The notes: generated by a model not told the origin, from the sequence alone. A DNA stretch of 64,000 nt from Hippasteria phrygiana (GCA_037893225.1 JAZGUH010000122.1:310001-374000); one strand, 5' to 3'; positions 11,531 through 22,584 are shown, counted from the stretch's first letter. Made by a program: numbers and translations.

Positions 11531-12302
11531 ATCGGGCAAGGTAGAGTTCACTCGGCCGGGGGATTTTGTGGCTGGGACGGGGCTTAGTCTCTCAGCAGAC
11601 GCGGTCCAAACTTCAGGGATCATTCTCGGATCATTTAGTCCCAATCCTATTGACCGGATCGAAGCTTGGCTAATCTCGCTATGGGAATTAATTTCTGACC
11701 GGAGGTTTCGTATTGGCTTGGTATCCAGGGTGATCGGTGCTGTACGGTAACGTCCACAACAGCTGTTATAACGAAATCATGTCGAGTTCGGTTGCCCCAG
11801 AGGGGTAAATAGTACGACAAATAAATGGTGCCCGTACTCAGTTGTACTTATTCTATACTGTATTACCTGGGGACATTTTAAGGGAAGGAGATTATAAGCT
11901 ACAATCTTTAAAACTTAAAAATAAATGTTCGATTTTTGCTACTACAGGAACAAAAATCTAATCTCTATAAGATAATACACATGAGGAACTTTTCTAGTTT
12001 AAATTACCTTCAGTGCCCGAAGAACCCGATATTATTTACCGCTTGCACACAAACTGGGATGATATTTTAAGGTGTTACGATGTTTTAAGGTGCAGTTTAG
12101 AAATACTTTTTGCTTTAAGGGTATTGGTTTGTTTTGATTTCCCCCGTTTGTGAGTACATCCATGTTAGCATAATAGTTCTGTCATTTTTCTTGGTGACGG
12201 TGTGAGTAAAGGATGCAGCTGATAGATGGAGTACCGTACATCGAAACGCGGCATGCGTCATGACTGGGCCGTGTGTTCAATATACTACACCGAGGTTGAA
12301 TG

Positions 12303-12623
12303 TAAGGCCCAAAATAAATGGTTGTGTTTCCCTCCGCGACCGACCCTAAAAGTCACAAAAGTCGGGTCGCGTTTTTTTGTTTTTGGTTCAAGGAATTTTC
12401 AAAATCTCACCTTTTCCCGCACAAAATGAACACGGCACAATCGTCACCTCACTTTTAAATATGCTTACTTTTTGCCTCCTGACTTCCGAGTTCAGTTACA
12501 CGACATGTAGTATTGTTTACATGGATTGTACAAAAACAAATCCACCGACCGACCCTCTCTCCCGATTTTTCCAATTTAGGCTTAAGGGAAACACATGTTT
12601 TGGGGGTTTTTTGGGGGCCTAAA
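12303..12623. mobile_element. putative MITE with TAGGCCC termini
   Basis: The left end TAAGGCCCAAAATAAATGG then GTGTTTCCCT is matched inversely by the right end, where AGGGAAACAC is followed by GGGGGCCTAAA. The inverted repeat is imperfect. Confidence 0.5.
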
Positions 12624-12743
12624 CTACGGCGCATCTGAAGCATATACCATTCTGCGTTGGGAATAAGCCAGCTCGATTTTAATTCCAGTATTTTTTAAAA
12701 ATATTGAAACCACAAAATTCCTATATACTCACTATAAGGAGTC

Positions 12744-13151
12744 TTAAAGGTAGTATACATCATTTGCTTTTGCTGTAATTTTCAGATATAAATGGATTTA
12801 GGGGTTAGTATTTTATAGCGTGCTAGCAAATACTGTAACACTGACCTGTTTAAAGTTTTGTGTGCATAGATGCTGGGAAAACAGAGACAAAAAAAATTAT
12901 GTTCTAGTAGTCTGGTTCCCTGATCATACTTTAGACAAAACGTAACAATTTATAGCGTCAGTGAATTATCAGGTCGGGGAACTAGACTATACATTTCCAC
13001 TTTTCTTAAAAACGACAGCACACCAGGTGCCATGATTTCAAAAGGATGCCTGAGACTGCTATTTACTTACAGTCTAGTACGGTATTTCGTAATAATTCAG
13101 TAGTTTTGTTTTTTGATGTTTGCAAATGTTGTAGGCCTATACTACCTTTAA
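12744..13151 (+). mobile_element. family A (TTAA) MITE, copy A1
   Basis: TTAA occurs at both edges (12744-12747 and 13148-13151). The left end is AGGTAGTATACATCATTTGC; the right end is its inverse with a TAGGCC insertion. It contains the 82-bp foldback core at 12908-12989, whose ends are TAGTCTGGTTCCC and GGAACTAGACTA. It does not encode protein. Confidence 0.85.
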
Positions 13152-13585
13152 CCCTTTCCTTACTCGACAACTTAAAGGAAACCACACACCAGAGTATCCA
13201 AACAACAATGCTTGTGTTTTTTGGCCGTTCATACATGATCCTTACACAAACAGAAAGAGCTTGTTGAGATCTTTCTAATGGTGCTGTCAACTTCATGTGT
13301 CAATATTATAATATTTTGCGAAAACTCTACCCGAACTTTCTCTGTACACTTGTATGTATGGAGTGCCATTTGTTCATGTAACAAATAAGTTTCCTGTGTA
13401 ATAAAGTGGACCAGAAGAGAAAACACCCATAATTTTGATATGAAAGAGTATTTTTATGGAACAATCTTTACACACAACGTGTTCTTTTTCAATCAACTCT
13501 TGAGGGTGAAATCTTTGGTTGAAAATACAACGATTTAGCAAGCAGTCGGCTGCTTTTTCTGGGGGTCCAAAGGGTCGAAGCACCA

Positions 13586-13602
13586 CCCCCCCCCCCCCCC
13601 CC
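13586..13602. repeat. poly-C run (17) abutting a transposon end
   Basis: The run stops exactly at the CAGGGG terminus of the family G element. Confidence 0.95.
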
Positions 13603-14121
13603 AGGGGCGGATCCAGGATTTTTTGCAGGGGGTTTCTGAAATTTGCCCAGAAAGGTGACTCCCAAAATGTTCCGTCTGCGGGAGGGGGGGGGGGGGGGGG
13701 GCTGACACACTTTCTCACCGTTGGTGGCGCCATTTAACCTCTTTGTTTTGTTCTTACCCATAGGCAAAATAAGACCTGTAGGGTTTCTGGTTTGCAACTT
13801 TAGGCGTACGCCCCTACAAGCAAAGCAAAAAGAAAAGATTCCAATGATCAGCGCCTGGATCAGCGCCTGCCCCCCCCCCCCCCCCCCCCTCTCGTTGCCA
13901 TTTTGTTTTTGCTTGTAAGGGCCTACGCCTAGGTACCGTAGAAACCAGAAAAGAAAAGCAAAACCCCGTAAAGGTCTTATTTTGCGTGTACGGGTAAGAA
14001 CTAAACAAAGAGGTTAAATGGCGCCACCAACGTTAAGAAACTGTTTTGGGCAAATGTACGAGGAAAACAAATCAGAACCCCCCCCCCCCCCCCCCCGCAA
14101 ACAATCCTGGATCCGCCCCTG
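13602..14121. mobile_element. family G foldback transposon, copy G1
   Basis: Termini CAGGGGCGGATCCAGGATT and AATCCTGGATCCGCCCCTG are perfect 19-bp inverted repeats. Inside, 13721-13835 is the inverse of 13903-14030; the outer part (GGTGGCGCCATTTAACCTC) is nearly identical. G/C runs lie at 13684-13701, 13870-13889 and 14078-14096. The type is hAT-like by its CAGGGGCGG ends. No 8-bp target duplication is visible. Confidence 0.85.
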
Positions 14122-16450
14122 ACAATGCGGTACTGAAAGGATTAATTAATGTCACCAACTGCATTAACAACGTGCATAAAACTTCAGATCTTCCTAGCAG
14201 TAATTCACACCAACGTGGTAGTCGATTACGCAATCTTGGTATTAATTTCATCGTAACATACTGTTGGGTCGAAAACATATCAAAACAAACAGGTGGCCTT
14301 TGCCAAGTTGGAAAACAAAACAGGAAAGTTTTCCTAACCGCAGTGAGGTGATTCAGCGGAATCGGCGGGACGCTTGTAAGGTATAGGCAACCTAATGAGG
14401 GCATTATGTCTCCATTGGTCCCTCTTTGTTTTAATACTTAAATCTCATCATCTTCACAATCCACGCCCAAGGGAACGATGGATATTTCCCAGACCCCCAG
14501 TCCCCCACCTCCCGTTCCTACTGTACGTCAAATTGCCCCGCGTTCAGCCCTAACCAGCCTAAAGTCACTCAATATTTTAATAGCCAGGGCTCCGGCACGG
14601 GGCAACACCCTTCCTCTCTGCAAATTGACGCCGTGATAAGAGGCAAGTTGCCCGTACAGATTCGGTGCGTTCGGCGCGGTCACCTTTTTGGTTTGGAAAA
14701 CTTTCTCCGCGGTCTTCCTGCAGTTGTAATGAGTTGATTGGATAAGAGTGAAGGGGGCCTATATCTCTTGGTCCACTTCTGAGCGGGGCAACCTTGGTCA
14801 GGTCTTCAGAATGGAACAGACCTGTTTAGGAGGGGGTTCTCTGTTCAACCGTTGAAATGTATCATGTCACCGCTAGGATTTAGGTACTGATCAATCTGTA
14901 ACTGATTGAGCTGTCAACGGTGAATGTTCGTTCACATCTCAGACAATTAGACAAATAATATGCATTGACTATTCGTCTAATAAGAATCGTCAACCGATCT
15001 TAACACTGTCCCGGGCTCATGAAAACATGGACTCTAAATCAATCTAACTTGAGATCTAAACCGCCCACTACTTTGGTTACGTCCAACCAGAATACAATGA
15101 ATTTCGATTTACAATTCTCTAATAATATTTGTATATAGATTCCAGTTGTCCTGTTCAATTTGCCTGCCTCTTCTGAATGCCATACCAGTTACATGTAGAT
15201 TTTTTAGAGAAAATTTTGACCCAAATTGCACCAAAAATGTACGTTCCTTGACTGCCATTAAATCAACAGAGGGCGCTGTTATTGTTAATGGGTCACAAGT
15301 CCCAACACGTTATTATATTGTTCCATTCTATACTATTGTTCTTTCTAGATGGTACTTAAACATTCAAATCCCGTGAAGTGCACAATTAACGCAACGTTTC
15401 CTGACGTCCTATTCATGCACTAAATGTTGCATTGTATTTGCATATCATGCACTGCATGTGGTAATCCATGACACATAGGCCTATACTTGCGCACAAACTC
15501 GAACCTAACAACGAATTAATGATTATTACATAATAGCACTCTGGAAGTTTTTGTTCCCGTTAATATTTCATGCAGTGAAGACGAAGCAGCCACATAATCA
15601 AATACCAGATGTAATAGTTGCGGTACCTGTTCCACATGAAACACGGCATTTCTTCTTTTTTTTTTGGATTGTAGCCCTTAAAAGTATTCACATCTTTATA
15701 TCTTTGTCAAAGGAAATCGTTGGTTTTTTTAAGAGTGGCAATAACAAGCTATTCTCTTCCTTTACAGACCTATCAAGGTTCGATAACATCTAATTGCTGT
15801 TAATGTTTCCTGATTGTTTCCTTGTTCCCGGTATCGCGGCCCCCTTTTACTTCCCAAGTCTGGCTACAGGAATTTAGAATCTCCAAATATTTGTAAAATC
15901 CTACACTGTAAGTGCGAACATGATGATTGCGATTTTTAGAGGTCAAAGTGTGTGTCTTTTAAAAAAAAAATTGGGGGGGGGGCGGTAAAAGACTGCAACC
16001 CGATGAGTCAACGTAAACATACTGACAAGAATTAAGATCGAGGTTTCATTCGCACGCATGGAGATTTCTTTTGGGAATCGGGACGCGCAGCTATTTTTTG
16101 CAAGACGTCGAACGCACATAATATAGAATGTCCACTATTCGTCAAAAATAACGGGACATGTCCCCTGTCCCACACGATCGCCTATAACAGGACCCAGACA
16201 TACGCATTAAGTGCAACGCAGAAAATGCTAGTTAGGTACCCGTAGCTGATCAGTATTTAAAAATATTAGCAAGACATCAAGCACGGAGTGACGTCTTTCC
16301 AAAAATAAGCTGGGGATTACGTTCAAGAGAACGTGGACGGAAACGGAAGTGGTTATGGAACGTTACCAAGTTCCTAAAAACGGAAATCTCCTGGCGAAGA
16401 AACCTATGTAGTTTACAGCAATGTCGAATTAAGTTTATCCTTTATTCATA
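14122..16450. other. gene-free stretch
   Basis: No exon or transposon recognised. 14440-14860 is GC-richer with several short CCAAT/GATA-type words. The rest is AT-rich, with short A and G runs at 15961-15982. Confidence 0.4.
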
Positions 16451-16675
16451 CACCGCAAAAACAGTGTTTAGCAATTAATCACTTTTTCTAAACACTTTCT
16501 TGCTATCAATTTGTAAACACGTTTACATACTAAACATGTTTACCGTCTTGACGGATAGTGGTTTAACCATTGAACATTGATGTTTAGGAATTGGACACGT
16601 AATGTTTAGCTTCTAAACATGTTTACAAACTGATAGCAAGATTGTGTTTAATTGCTAAACACAGTTTTTAGAGTG
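16451..16675. mobile_element. family C (TA) MITE, copy C1
   Basis: Flanked by TA. The left end CACCGCAAAAACAGTGTTTA and right end TAAACACAGTTTTTAGAGTG are inverted. The interior is built of repeated GTTTAG/CTAAAC words around a palindromic centre. It aligns with 20339-20561 and 31893-32123. The TA duplication suggests a mariner/Tc1-type mobiliser. Confidence 0.85.
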
Positions 16676-16814
16676 TAGACCGAGTGAAAGTTGAACGATT
16701 GATTGATTTCTGAAGTATAGATTTATACGTGATGGTGGATAGAAGTTCGTGGCATATACATGTAGGCCTATATCCTTAGATTTCTCCAGTTCGGCTTCGT
16801 TTTGTCTGTTTCTA

Positions 16815-16939
16815 ACAAGTGAACAAAGAAAATTGGCGGGAGCGGGATTTGAACCTGCGACCTTCGGAATATCGTACCGACACTCTACCAATTGAGCTGT
16901 CGTGTCCTATGTTGGCGGTCTCCCAAATTGTCAGACTAC
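16815..16939 (-). mobile_element. tRNA-containing repeat (family S), copy 2
   Basis: The tRNA-like core at 16834-16907 has box B GGTTCAAATCC and a box A GAGCTCAATTGG-type region reading leftward, flanked by the family sequences GACAATTTGGGAGACC and TTTCTTTGTTCAC. The acceptor stem no longer pairs fully. Confidence 0.8.
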
Positions 16940-18277
16940 GTTTTTTGTAGAATAAATGAAAAAGATTTTATAAGAAAAATTATATACAAATTTAACACAA
17001 TAGGCCCTAATGCTTTAAAAAAAAATTAATTTAAGTTTAGTGTATTAGAGACGTAAGAAATTTTTTTACTTTCAGTCATTATATAAAAAAATCTCGTTTT
17101 TATAGTTTTCTTCGAGGAACATGACAGCAAGAGAGGGATGGCTAAGAAATCTAGACAATCAAACAGGCATTTTACAAAGACATGTGCGAATGAATAGGCA
17201 ACGAAAGAAATATTTCAATTTGAGAACGGATTGAAGTAGTTACTATAGTGACGAGAAACATGGCAGTCTGGATTGATAAAACCCCCAAGCAATCAACATG
17301 AATTGTCATCCAGCGTGAGTTTGATTTTCCTCGCTGAGTATTTAAACCTTCCCGCGCGAACCCGTAGCTAATCGAATTGCTCGCATTTTGATCAACCAAG
17401 CCTACCATTATGCTTATATAACCCCTCGAATTAGCACAAATTAAATTACTTCGACCTAGTCGCTTATAATTTGCGATGGCAGTTATCATTAAGCAAGTGG
17501 AACGCGCAGGTCCGGCGCCGCGTGTACACAGAGGGAGAATATACTCCCCGACCAGCCAAAGTGAATAATGACTTGGACAAATTGGAGCAAATTTATGTCA
17601 TAGTTGGAACTCTGGGTCCTGATTAAGCGAATGATATCATCATCTCCGCTAACGAGGAGTCGTTGTTCTCAGTTGGAACACGTGTTCCCACCGACACACT
17701 GCCGACTTTTGCGGTTTGAAGTCCGTCACGATGTCAAAGACAACAAAGCCGAACGAAAATCATTATATGTGAGCTCGAGAAAGGCTTCAGATGTACATGT
17801 ACATAGTAAGTTTAAAACCTAGAATGATATCACAACTGGCATCCGGAATTCTTTAATTCATAAGATGGCTGTAAGGACAATTTGCCAATAATACCGAGGA
17901 TTATTAAAGACGTCAATACATTCGTTAATTCACTTTACTCACTGGCCCATCAACTCCCTGTGTATTTTCTTTAAAAAGTTCCTGAATATTTGCACACTTA
18001 TGAAATAGAATTCATTTTTAATTGTACTATTTCATGTGATATTTTGTTTTGTACATTGAATACAGATGAAAATGTTCCAGTAGCATAAAAACATGCATTG
18101 GCATCTTAATAATTTACCTTTATAATTTCTTTTTGTTTGTATGTTTGTTTTGGGTTTCTTCGCATAAGGAAATATTCCCGAAGCAAGACCTCGCATTCGC
18201 AAACCTAATTTATAAAACAAATTATGAAATGTGTTGCACTTTTTAAAAAAATATGAAAATACAGGAGTTTGTCTAAC
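16940..18277 (-). other. start of intron 1 of the homeobox gene; repeat-poor
   Basis: After the donor at 18277/18278 the sequence is AT-rich with no coding exon I can recognise. No transposon termini or homopolymer G/C runs were seen back to the tRNA-like repeat that ends near 16940. If the gene continues leftward, all DNA from 18277 to 1 is intronic on the minus strand. Confidence 0.35.
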
Positions 18278-18506
18278 CTGGTGAGGGTGACTCCCCGCTT
18301 CCATTTCTGCCTCTGACCGTGCCATTACCAAGAATCCCGTCGATCGAGTGCGGCATACCGTAGCCTGCCCGGCATGGCCCGCCGGCTAACGCGCCGCCGA
18401 GCCCCGTGGTTTGTTGCGAGTGATGCATGGTCGACTCATCGGACAAGCCGGCGAAGGAAGATTTGTGCAGTGTGGCCATATCCTCGGAAGTGTTAAAAAT
18501 CATCAT
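18278..18506 (-). CDS. first coding exon of a paired-class homeobox transcription factor (partial gene)
   Basis: The exon encodes 76 residues plus one base of the next codon. It starts MMIFNTSEDM; an in-frame TGA lies 24 nt upstream of this ATG, so the start is well supported. Residues 53-60 are HSIDGILG, the octapeptide (eh1-like, Groucho-binding) that in paired-class proteins (Pax, Rx, homeobrain and relatives) recruits a corepressor. The rest is Ser/Gly/His/Gln-rich, as is usual N-terminal to such homeodomains, and there is no paired domain before the octapeptide. The exon ends SPSP and a CCAG|GTTAGA donor in phase 1. An octapeptide near the N-terminus without a paired domain resembles rx or homeobrain more than Pax3/7, but I do not assign a symbol. 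I found no homeodomain signature (HYP or WFQNRR on the minus strand) between 18277 and 1, so the next exon is probably outside the window. Expected role: nuclear DNA-binding regulator of development. Confidence 0.6.
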
Positions 18507-19330
18507 GTGTGCGCTGTGCGGGGGGAATTTCAGGACTTTCTCGGCCTATCTTGCGTTGTCGATTTGTTTGACGAGTCAAGGCCCGTGACGGACTGATGTA
18601 GCAATCGTAGAAAAAAAATTCTCCGAATCTTGCTTAAAAGCAAACTTAATAGATCAGTACAAGTTAGCAAGTGTAGGCTATGCAGTTAGCATCCCGTCAT
18701 AAAGCACAGGTGTATAACAAGCCCCCGGAATTAAAGATGATCACACGCTGAGCAGACAACGTCCTGTGGCCTACTCGTATTAAACCTGACTTGTTAGAAG
18801 TATGCAAGGCACCGTGCGATGTGTAACATCAGTCGGGAGAGAGAAACCCAGTTCACTGGAAGCTGGGGCAGCCGGTACGGTTTGTTCGAGAGAGGGCTGT
18901 CGAGTCTTGTTTAGTCCACGACTGAAGCAAAACACTGAGTCTGATTTCAGACCCTGTTGGGGACTAGGTTGTTATCGGGCATAGATGGGTTTTTCAAGCT
19001 CCCTGTCGACTCACGTTGTAGACTGCTGTGCAAGCCAAGTCGTGAATTCCCCAATGAGTTGGCTCGTAGCGTAAGCACAACACGCATATCCCCAAACAGG
19101 AATCGTGCCATATACCACACGCTACTACGCGTAGCACATCGCGCATGCTCGGGAGAAAGTTCCATGATATTCATAAGGCGAGCGGGCCAATCAGAGAGCG
19201 CGACAGTAACGGCGTGTGTGCCCGTCTCGTGTGTGGGTTGCTATGCTTTCATGTTACCGCCATTACGGACTGGCTGCATTCCCCGGAGAAAAGCCCCACC
19301 GCGATTCCTATGAACTTTAAATTAGATTTG
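18507..19330 (-). promoter_or_regulatory. CpG-rich 5' flank of the homeobox exon
   Basis: This stretch lies directly upstream of the homeobox start codon. It is visibly richer in GC and CpG than its surroundings, with many GCG/CGC words at 19050-19220, and holds a CCAAT box in GGGCCAATCAG near 19184-19194. I saw no convincing TATA box in minus orientation. 5' UTR and proximal promoter are likely here, but the transcription start cannot be placed. Open frames in this stretch look like by-products of low stop-codon density. Confidence 0.35.
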
Positions 19331-20077
19331 TTGTTGTGCATCGGCCTCAGGCGCGTATATGATACTATGTACTGAACGAGTCTGCTTGTACATGTATATA
19401 TATTGCACAAGTATCCACATAAAAAGCATTTTTATACTCATTTTTTTTTACAAGCATTCTTTAAAAAGTGTTTCCGTAATCCCCAAGTGAATGATGAAAG
19501 ATCTGGTCAACTGAAATAGATAGGGAAAGCGTGTCTAGTTCCCGACTCCAAGCAACACCGGAAGGCACGGCAATTGTGTGCTGGGTTATTTATTAGTTTG
19601 CGCAGGATCCAGACTCCCCAGAGCTGAAGTTTGCGTACCCAACTCCAGTCTCTCTCATTCGGGTGGGGGAGGGGTTGTATTTCCAAAATCGGAATCGCAA
19701 ATGTGAACCGGGGTTGCACTTTGCATGTCTACTTTTGGGACATCAGACCTTCATCCTAGGGGAAAAAAGCTAACACTGGAATGACCTTCAATGTCACTGC
19801 GACCTGACGGACAAAGAACAAAACATTGTGACGAATTTAGTAAGATGTTGTCATTTTTTAACTTCGACTTTTTCGAAGACGTCATTTGACGCAAGCAAAA
19901 TTTGAAGAGGTTTGATGAAAGTAAAAGTCAGTCAGCAGAAAATAATTATGGACAGTCGTCACAAGGGAGAGAAGATTGTAACATTGGCTATTTGTTTGAT
20001 GGTCACATAAATGTTTTTATTTGTTTTCTTTTAGACTTATGTAACCAATTTTCAATGGTTTTTGTTTACAGAGCTGC
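19331..20077. other. gene-free stretch upstream of the homeobox exon
   Basis: No exon, transposon end or tRNA-like sequence was recognised. It is AT-rich with a short poly-T at 19441-19450. It is probably intergenic or distal 5' sequence of the homeobox gene. Confidence 0.3.
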
Positions 20078-20128
20078 TTTGTTTGTTTGTTTGTTTGTTT
20101 GTTTGTTTGTTTGTTTGTTTGTTTGTTT
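20078..20128 (+). repeat. (TTTG)n microsatellite
   Basis: About 12 uninterrupted TTTG units. Any repetitive Phe-Val-Cys-Leu reading frame across it is an artefact. Confidence 0.95.
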
Positions 20129-20338
20129 CTTGAATTGGTTTTTCCGTACATTTACTTATATTAAAATTAAATCACCGACATTATTCTGTAACTTCTACCA
20201 GCGAGACAAATACGCGAGTAAAACATATGACTGATGTATGATCTTATCATTTTATTTATCTTTATCGAGCAGGATCATCATCAGAGAAGTAATCGTGAAA
20301 TGGACTGAAATTGTAGCTCTTGCAAGCCCGGAGAAATA

Positions 20339-20561
20339 CACTCTAAAAACTGTGTTTAGCAATTAAACACAATCTTGCTATCAGTTTGTAAACGTGTTTA
20401 GAAGCTAAACATCACGTGTCCAATTCCTAAACATCAATGTTCAATGGCTAAACACTATCCGTCAATACGCTAAACATGTTTAGTATGTAAACGTGTTTAC
20501 AAACTGATAGCAAGAAAGTGTTTAGAAAAGTTTTTAATTGCTAAACATTGTTTTTGCAGTG
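20339..20561. mobile_element. family C (TA) MITE, copy C2
   Basis: TA-flanked; left end CACTCTAAAAACTGTGTTTA, right end AACATTGTTTTTGCAGTG. It lies in the opposite orientation to C1, shares the same internal CTAAACAT words, and is 223 bp long. Confidence 0.85.
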
Positions 20562-20961
20562 TATTTGACCGGAAGGCGACCAAAAATGCACAGTTTTTAA
20601 AATCTTCAAGAAATGTCACACATACTATTCTCAAGAAAATCTCAAGGAAGCAGGTGGGGACGAGGAAAGCTCTTGGCGACCAACGGCAGTAGTGGGGTTC
20701 GAACCTGCATCACATCCTAAGTTATAATGCGAATATATCTTTCCAATATTTACAAGTAGTGCTGCTGTCGTTTTGTACACAGTATGCCTATAGACTTTAG
20801 CATCTGTAAGAAATGTTTTGTCCAATTTAGTGATTTAACCCTCGTTTTTAGCTTTTTGAAATCTTCAGTTCCTCCGACTGAGGAGGGGTGTTTTGAATCG
20901 TTTACCAAACCCTTAACAAGCTTGCCCAGCTTGGTTCATACAGTTAGGGTGTTTGAGCGTG

Positions 20962-21228
20962 AAACTCGGCTTTCCGCCTGTTCCCACCAATATAGGCCCT
21001 AATCAAGTTGTGTAGCAAAAAGTCACGCTAATAGTCTTTTCCCTCGTTCTGTATCTCTATGGAATTCTTTGCCATGGTGGATATTCCCTTCATCGTACGA
21101 TCTTTCCTGCTTCAAGAGGAATATTGTTTCCTTATACTTCTTGTATCTTTGATACTTTTTTTCTTTTTGGAGCTCCGTTTATATACCTCAAGTGGCTTTT
21201 AGTCTTGTTCGGGGCGAACTTGCATGAA
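20962..21228 (+). mobile_element. LINE 3' end, copy 1 (5'-truncated)
   Basis: The 3' end of a non-LTR retrotransposon. A remnant of the reverse-transcriptase C-terminus (21036-21152) is followed by a short 3' UTR ending in TTCGGGGCGAACTTGCAT. It aligns with 22585-22815. It is truncated at its 5' side, as is usual for LINE copies. Confidence 0.65.
21036..21152 (+). pseudogene. LINE reverse-transcriptase C-terminal remnant
   Basis: Translation from 21036 gives LFPRSVSLWNSLP, then SSYDLSCFKRNI, then a stop (TGA, 21150-21152). The pattern FPRxxxxWNSLP...SxxxFK is the conserved C-terminal tail of CR1/Jockey-like LINE proteins. Upstream the frame is soon broken, so this is a dead fragment. Confidence 0.65.
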
Positions 21229-22131
21229 AAAGCTATGTACATTACCCGAATATTTAACATTGATTGATGAGGAGGCCTATATGAGAACATCCATTGCATG
21301 AAGCGATCAGCTCTATACTCTGATAAATCGCTATACTTGAGTTTCCAGTCAAGACAGTGCAACACCTCAGCCAGCATCGACGCGCTCGGGTATCCCAGGG
21401 TCATAGTAATTGAATTCATTAGGAAATAACACTGAACGATCACAATGAATAAGAATCTAATAAATCCGATTATTAATGGACTGGCCTCTTCTGGCGTGGA
21501 GGGAAGCAGTTGAATGTTGGTCGGAAAATTGGACCACAAAAGTGAGGATTTATAAAATGCGTAAGTTCTGTTGTTTTTCGTTGCAGTTGATCCTTTCGTT
21601 GGATGAAGTAAAATGTGACAGATTAACGTTTTGATGACGCATTGCCGTCCTTGGTCTTTTTCCCTGGTGGTTTTCAATGACTGATAGAAGGAAAACTGCT
21701 GATTTAAAGCCCCTTTTCGGGCATGTATATAGACAAAGTGTATTGAATGCTCAGTTTATAGGCTAATTTTACGCACCATAGTTAAAAATCGTCCACCAAT
21801 TATTTCATGAAACTTTAATTGATCCCAAATCCAAAAGTTTGCTCCGCCATCTCAGTTAATAAACACTGAAATACAATAAACACAATTATCGTAAACGCGT
21901 TGAATATCATTACACACGTGAAAATGTGGTAAACTTGCAGGCTTAAATTGAATATGTTTCGGATAACAGTTCGTGTTGTCAGAGTAATGGAGCTATTTTC
22001 TGTCTTCACACGTCAACAGGAATTGATTACATGAACACAATTTCCAAAAGAATAAGGTCAGCAAAATAATGCGTTACCAGGTACGTTTAATATGATGTGG
22101 ATGGATTAAACACAGATTTTGGCTGTCACCT
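21229..22131. other. no established gene
   Basis: The minus strand carries a 181-codon open frame (21132-21677) that partly overlaps the LINE relic antisense and has one hydrophobic stretch. I regard it as chance. The rest is AT-rich unique DNA. Confidence 0.3.
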
Positions 22132-22155
22132 CCCCCCCCCCCCCCCTACCCCCAC

Positions 22156-22370
22156 AAGGGCGGATCCAGAACAACATTTTAGGGCGGGCCAAACATTTTT
22201 TTTGGGAGGGGCCAAAAACATTTTGGGCTGAGTTTTGTGGGTGGGTGTACGCAGTGGCTGCCTTTTTGCGACGTCAGAAAAAAAAAATTTTTTAAAGAAA
22301 GTTTGGGTGTTTTTTTTTTTTGGGGGGGGGCATGGCCCCCTCCCCCCCCCCCCCCCTGGATCCACCCTTT
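22156..22370. mobile_element. family G foldback transposon, copy G2
   Basis: Left end AAGGGCGGATCCAG and right end CTGGATCCACCCTTT are inverted repeats matching the G1 termini. Internal GGGCGGGCC/GGCATGGCCCC words pair. C runs of 15 lie at 22132-22146 and 22342-22356. Confidence 0.75.
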
Positions 22371-22584
22371 CCCCTAACCCCTACTCCTTAACATTGCTGT
22401 GCAAATAATCTCAACAAATCAACGTAGGCCCTATATTTTAAATAGCTCGGGTTGAACATTACGCGCAGAACTGATCGCTTTACTGGGATGTTTTCTTGAC
22501 TGCATGCCTATTATAAACGCACTTTGCATGACAAAGAACGTTTCTTGGGCTTTTTCTCCAAGTGTACTGTACCTACAAAGAGTT

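Larger units (their letters stand above)
9577..12302. other. gene-free stretch with possible regulatory sites
   Basis: No exon recognised. Notable points are a TATATAAG near 10353, a dyad ACGCACGT-TGG-ACGTGCGT at 10254-10272, a GC-richer zone at 10480-10650 and another at 11400-11760 with paired TAATTA words. Confidence 0.35.

Noticed and set aside
13374..13918. Proline- or glycine-rich open frames
   Set aside because: They translate G/C homopolymers and family G inverted repeats.
21132..21677. 181-codon minus-strand frame with a hydrophobic segment
   Set aside because: It partly overlaps the LINE relic antisense, has no recognisable domain, and the length is compatible with chance.
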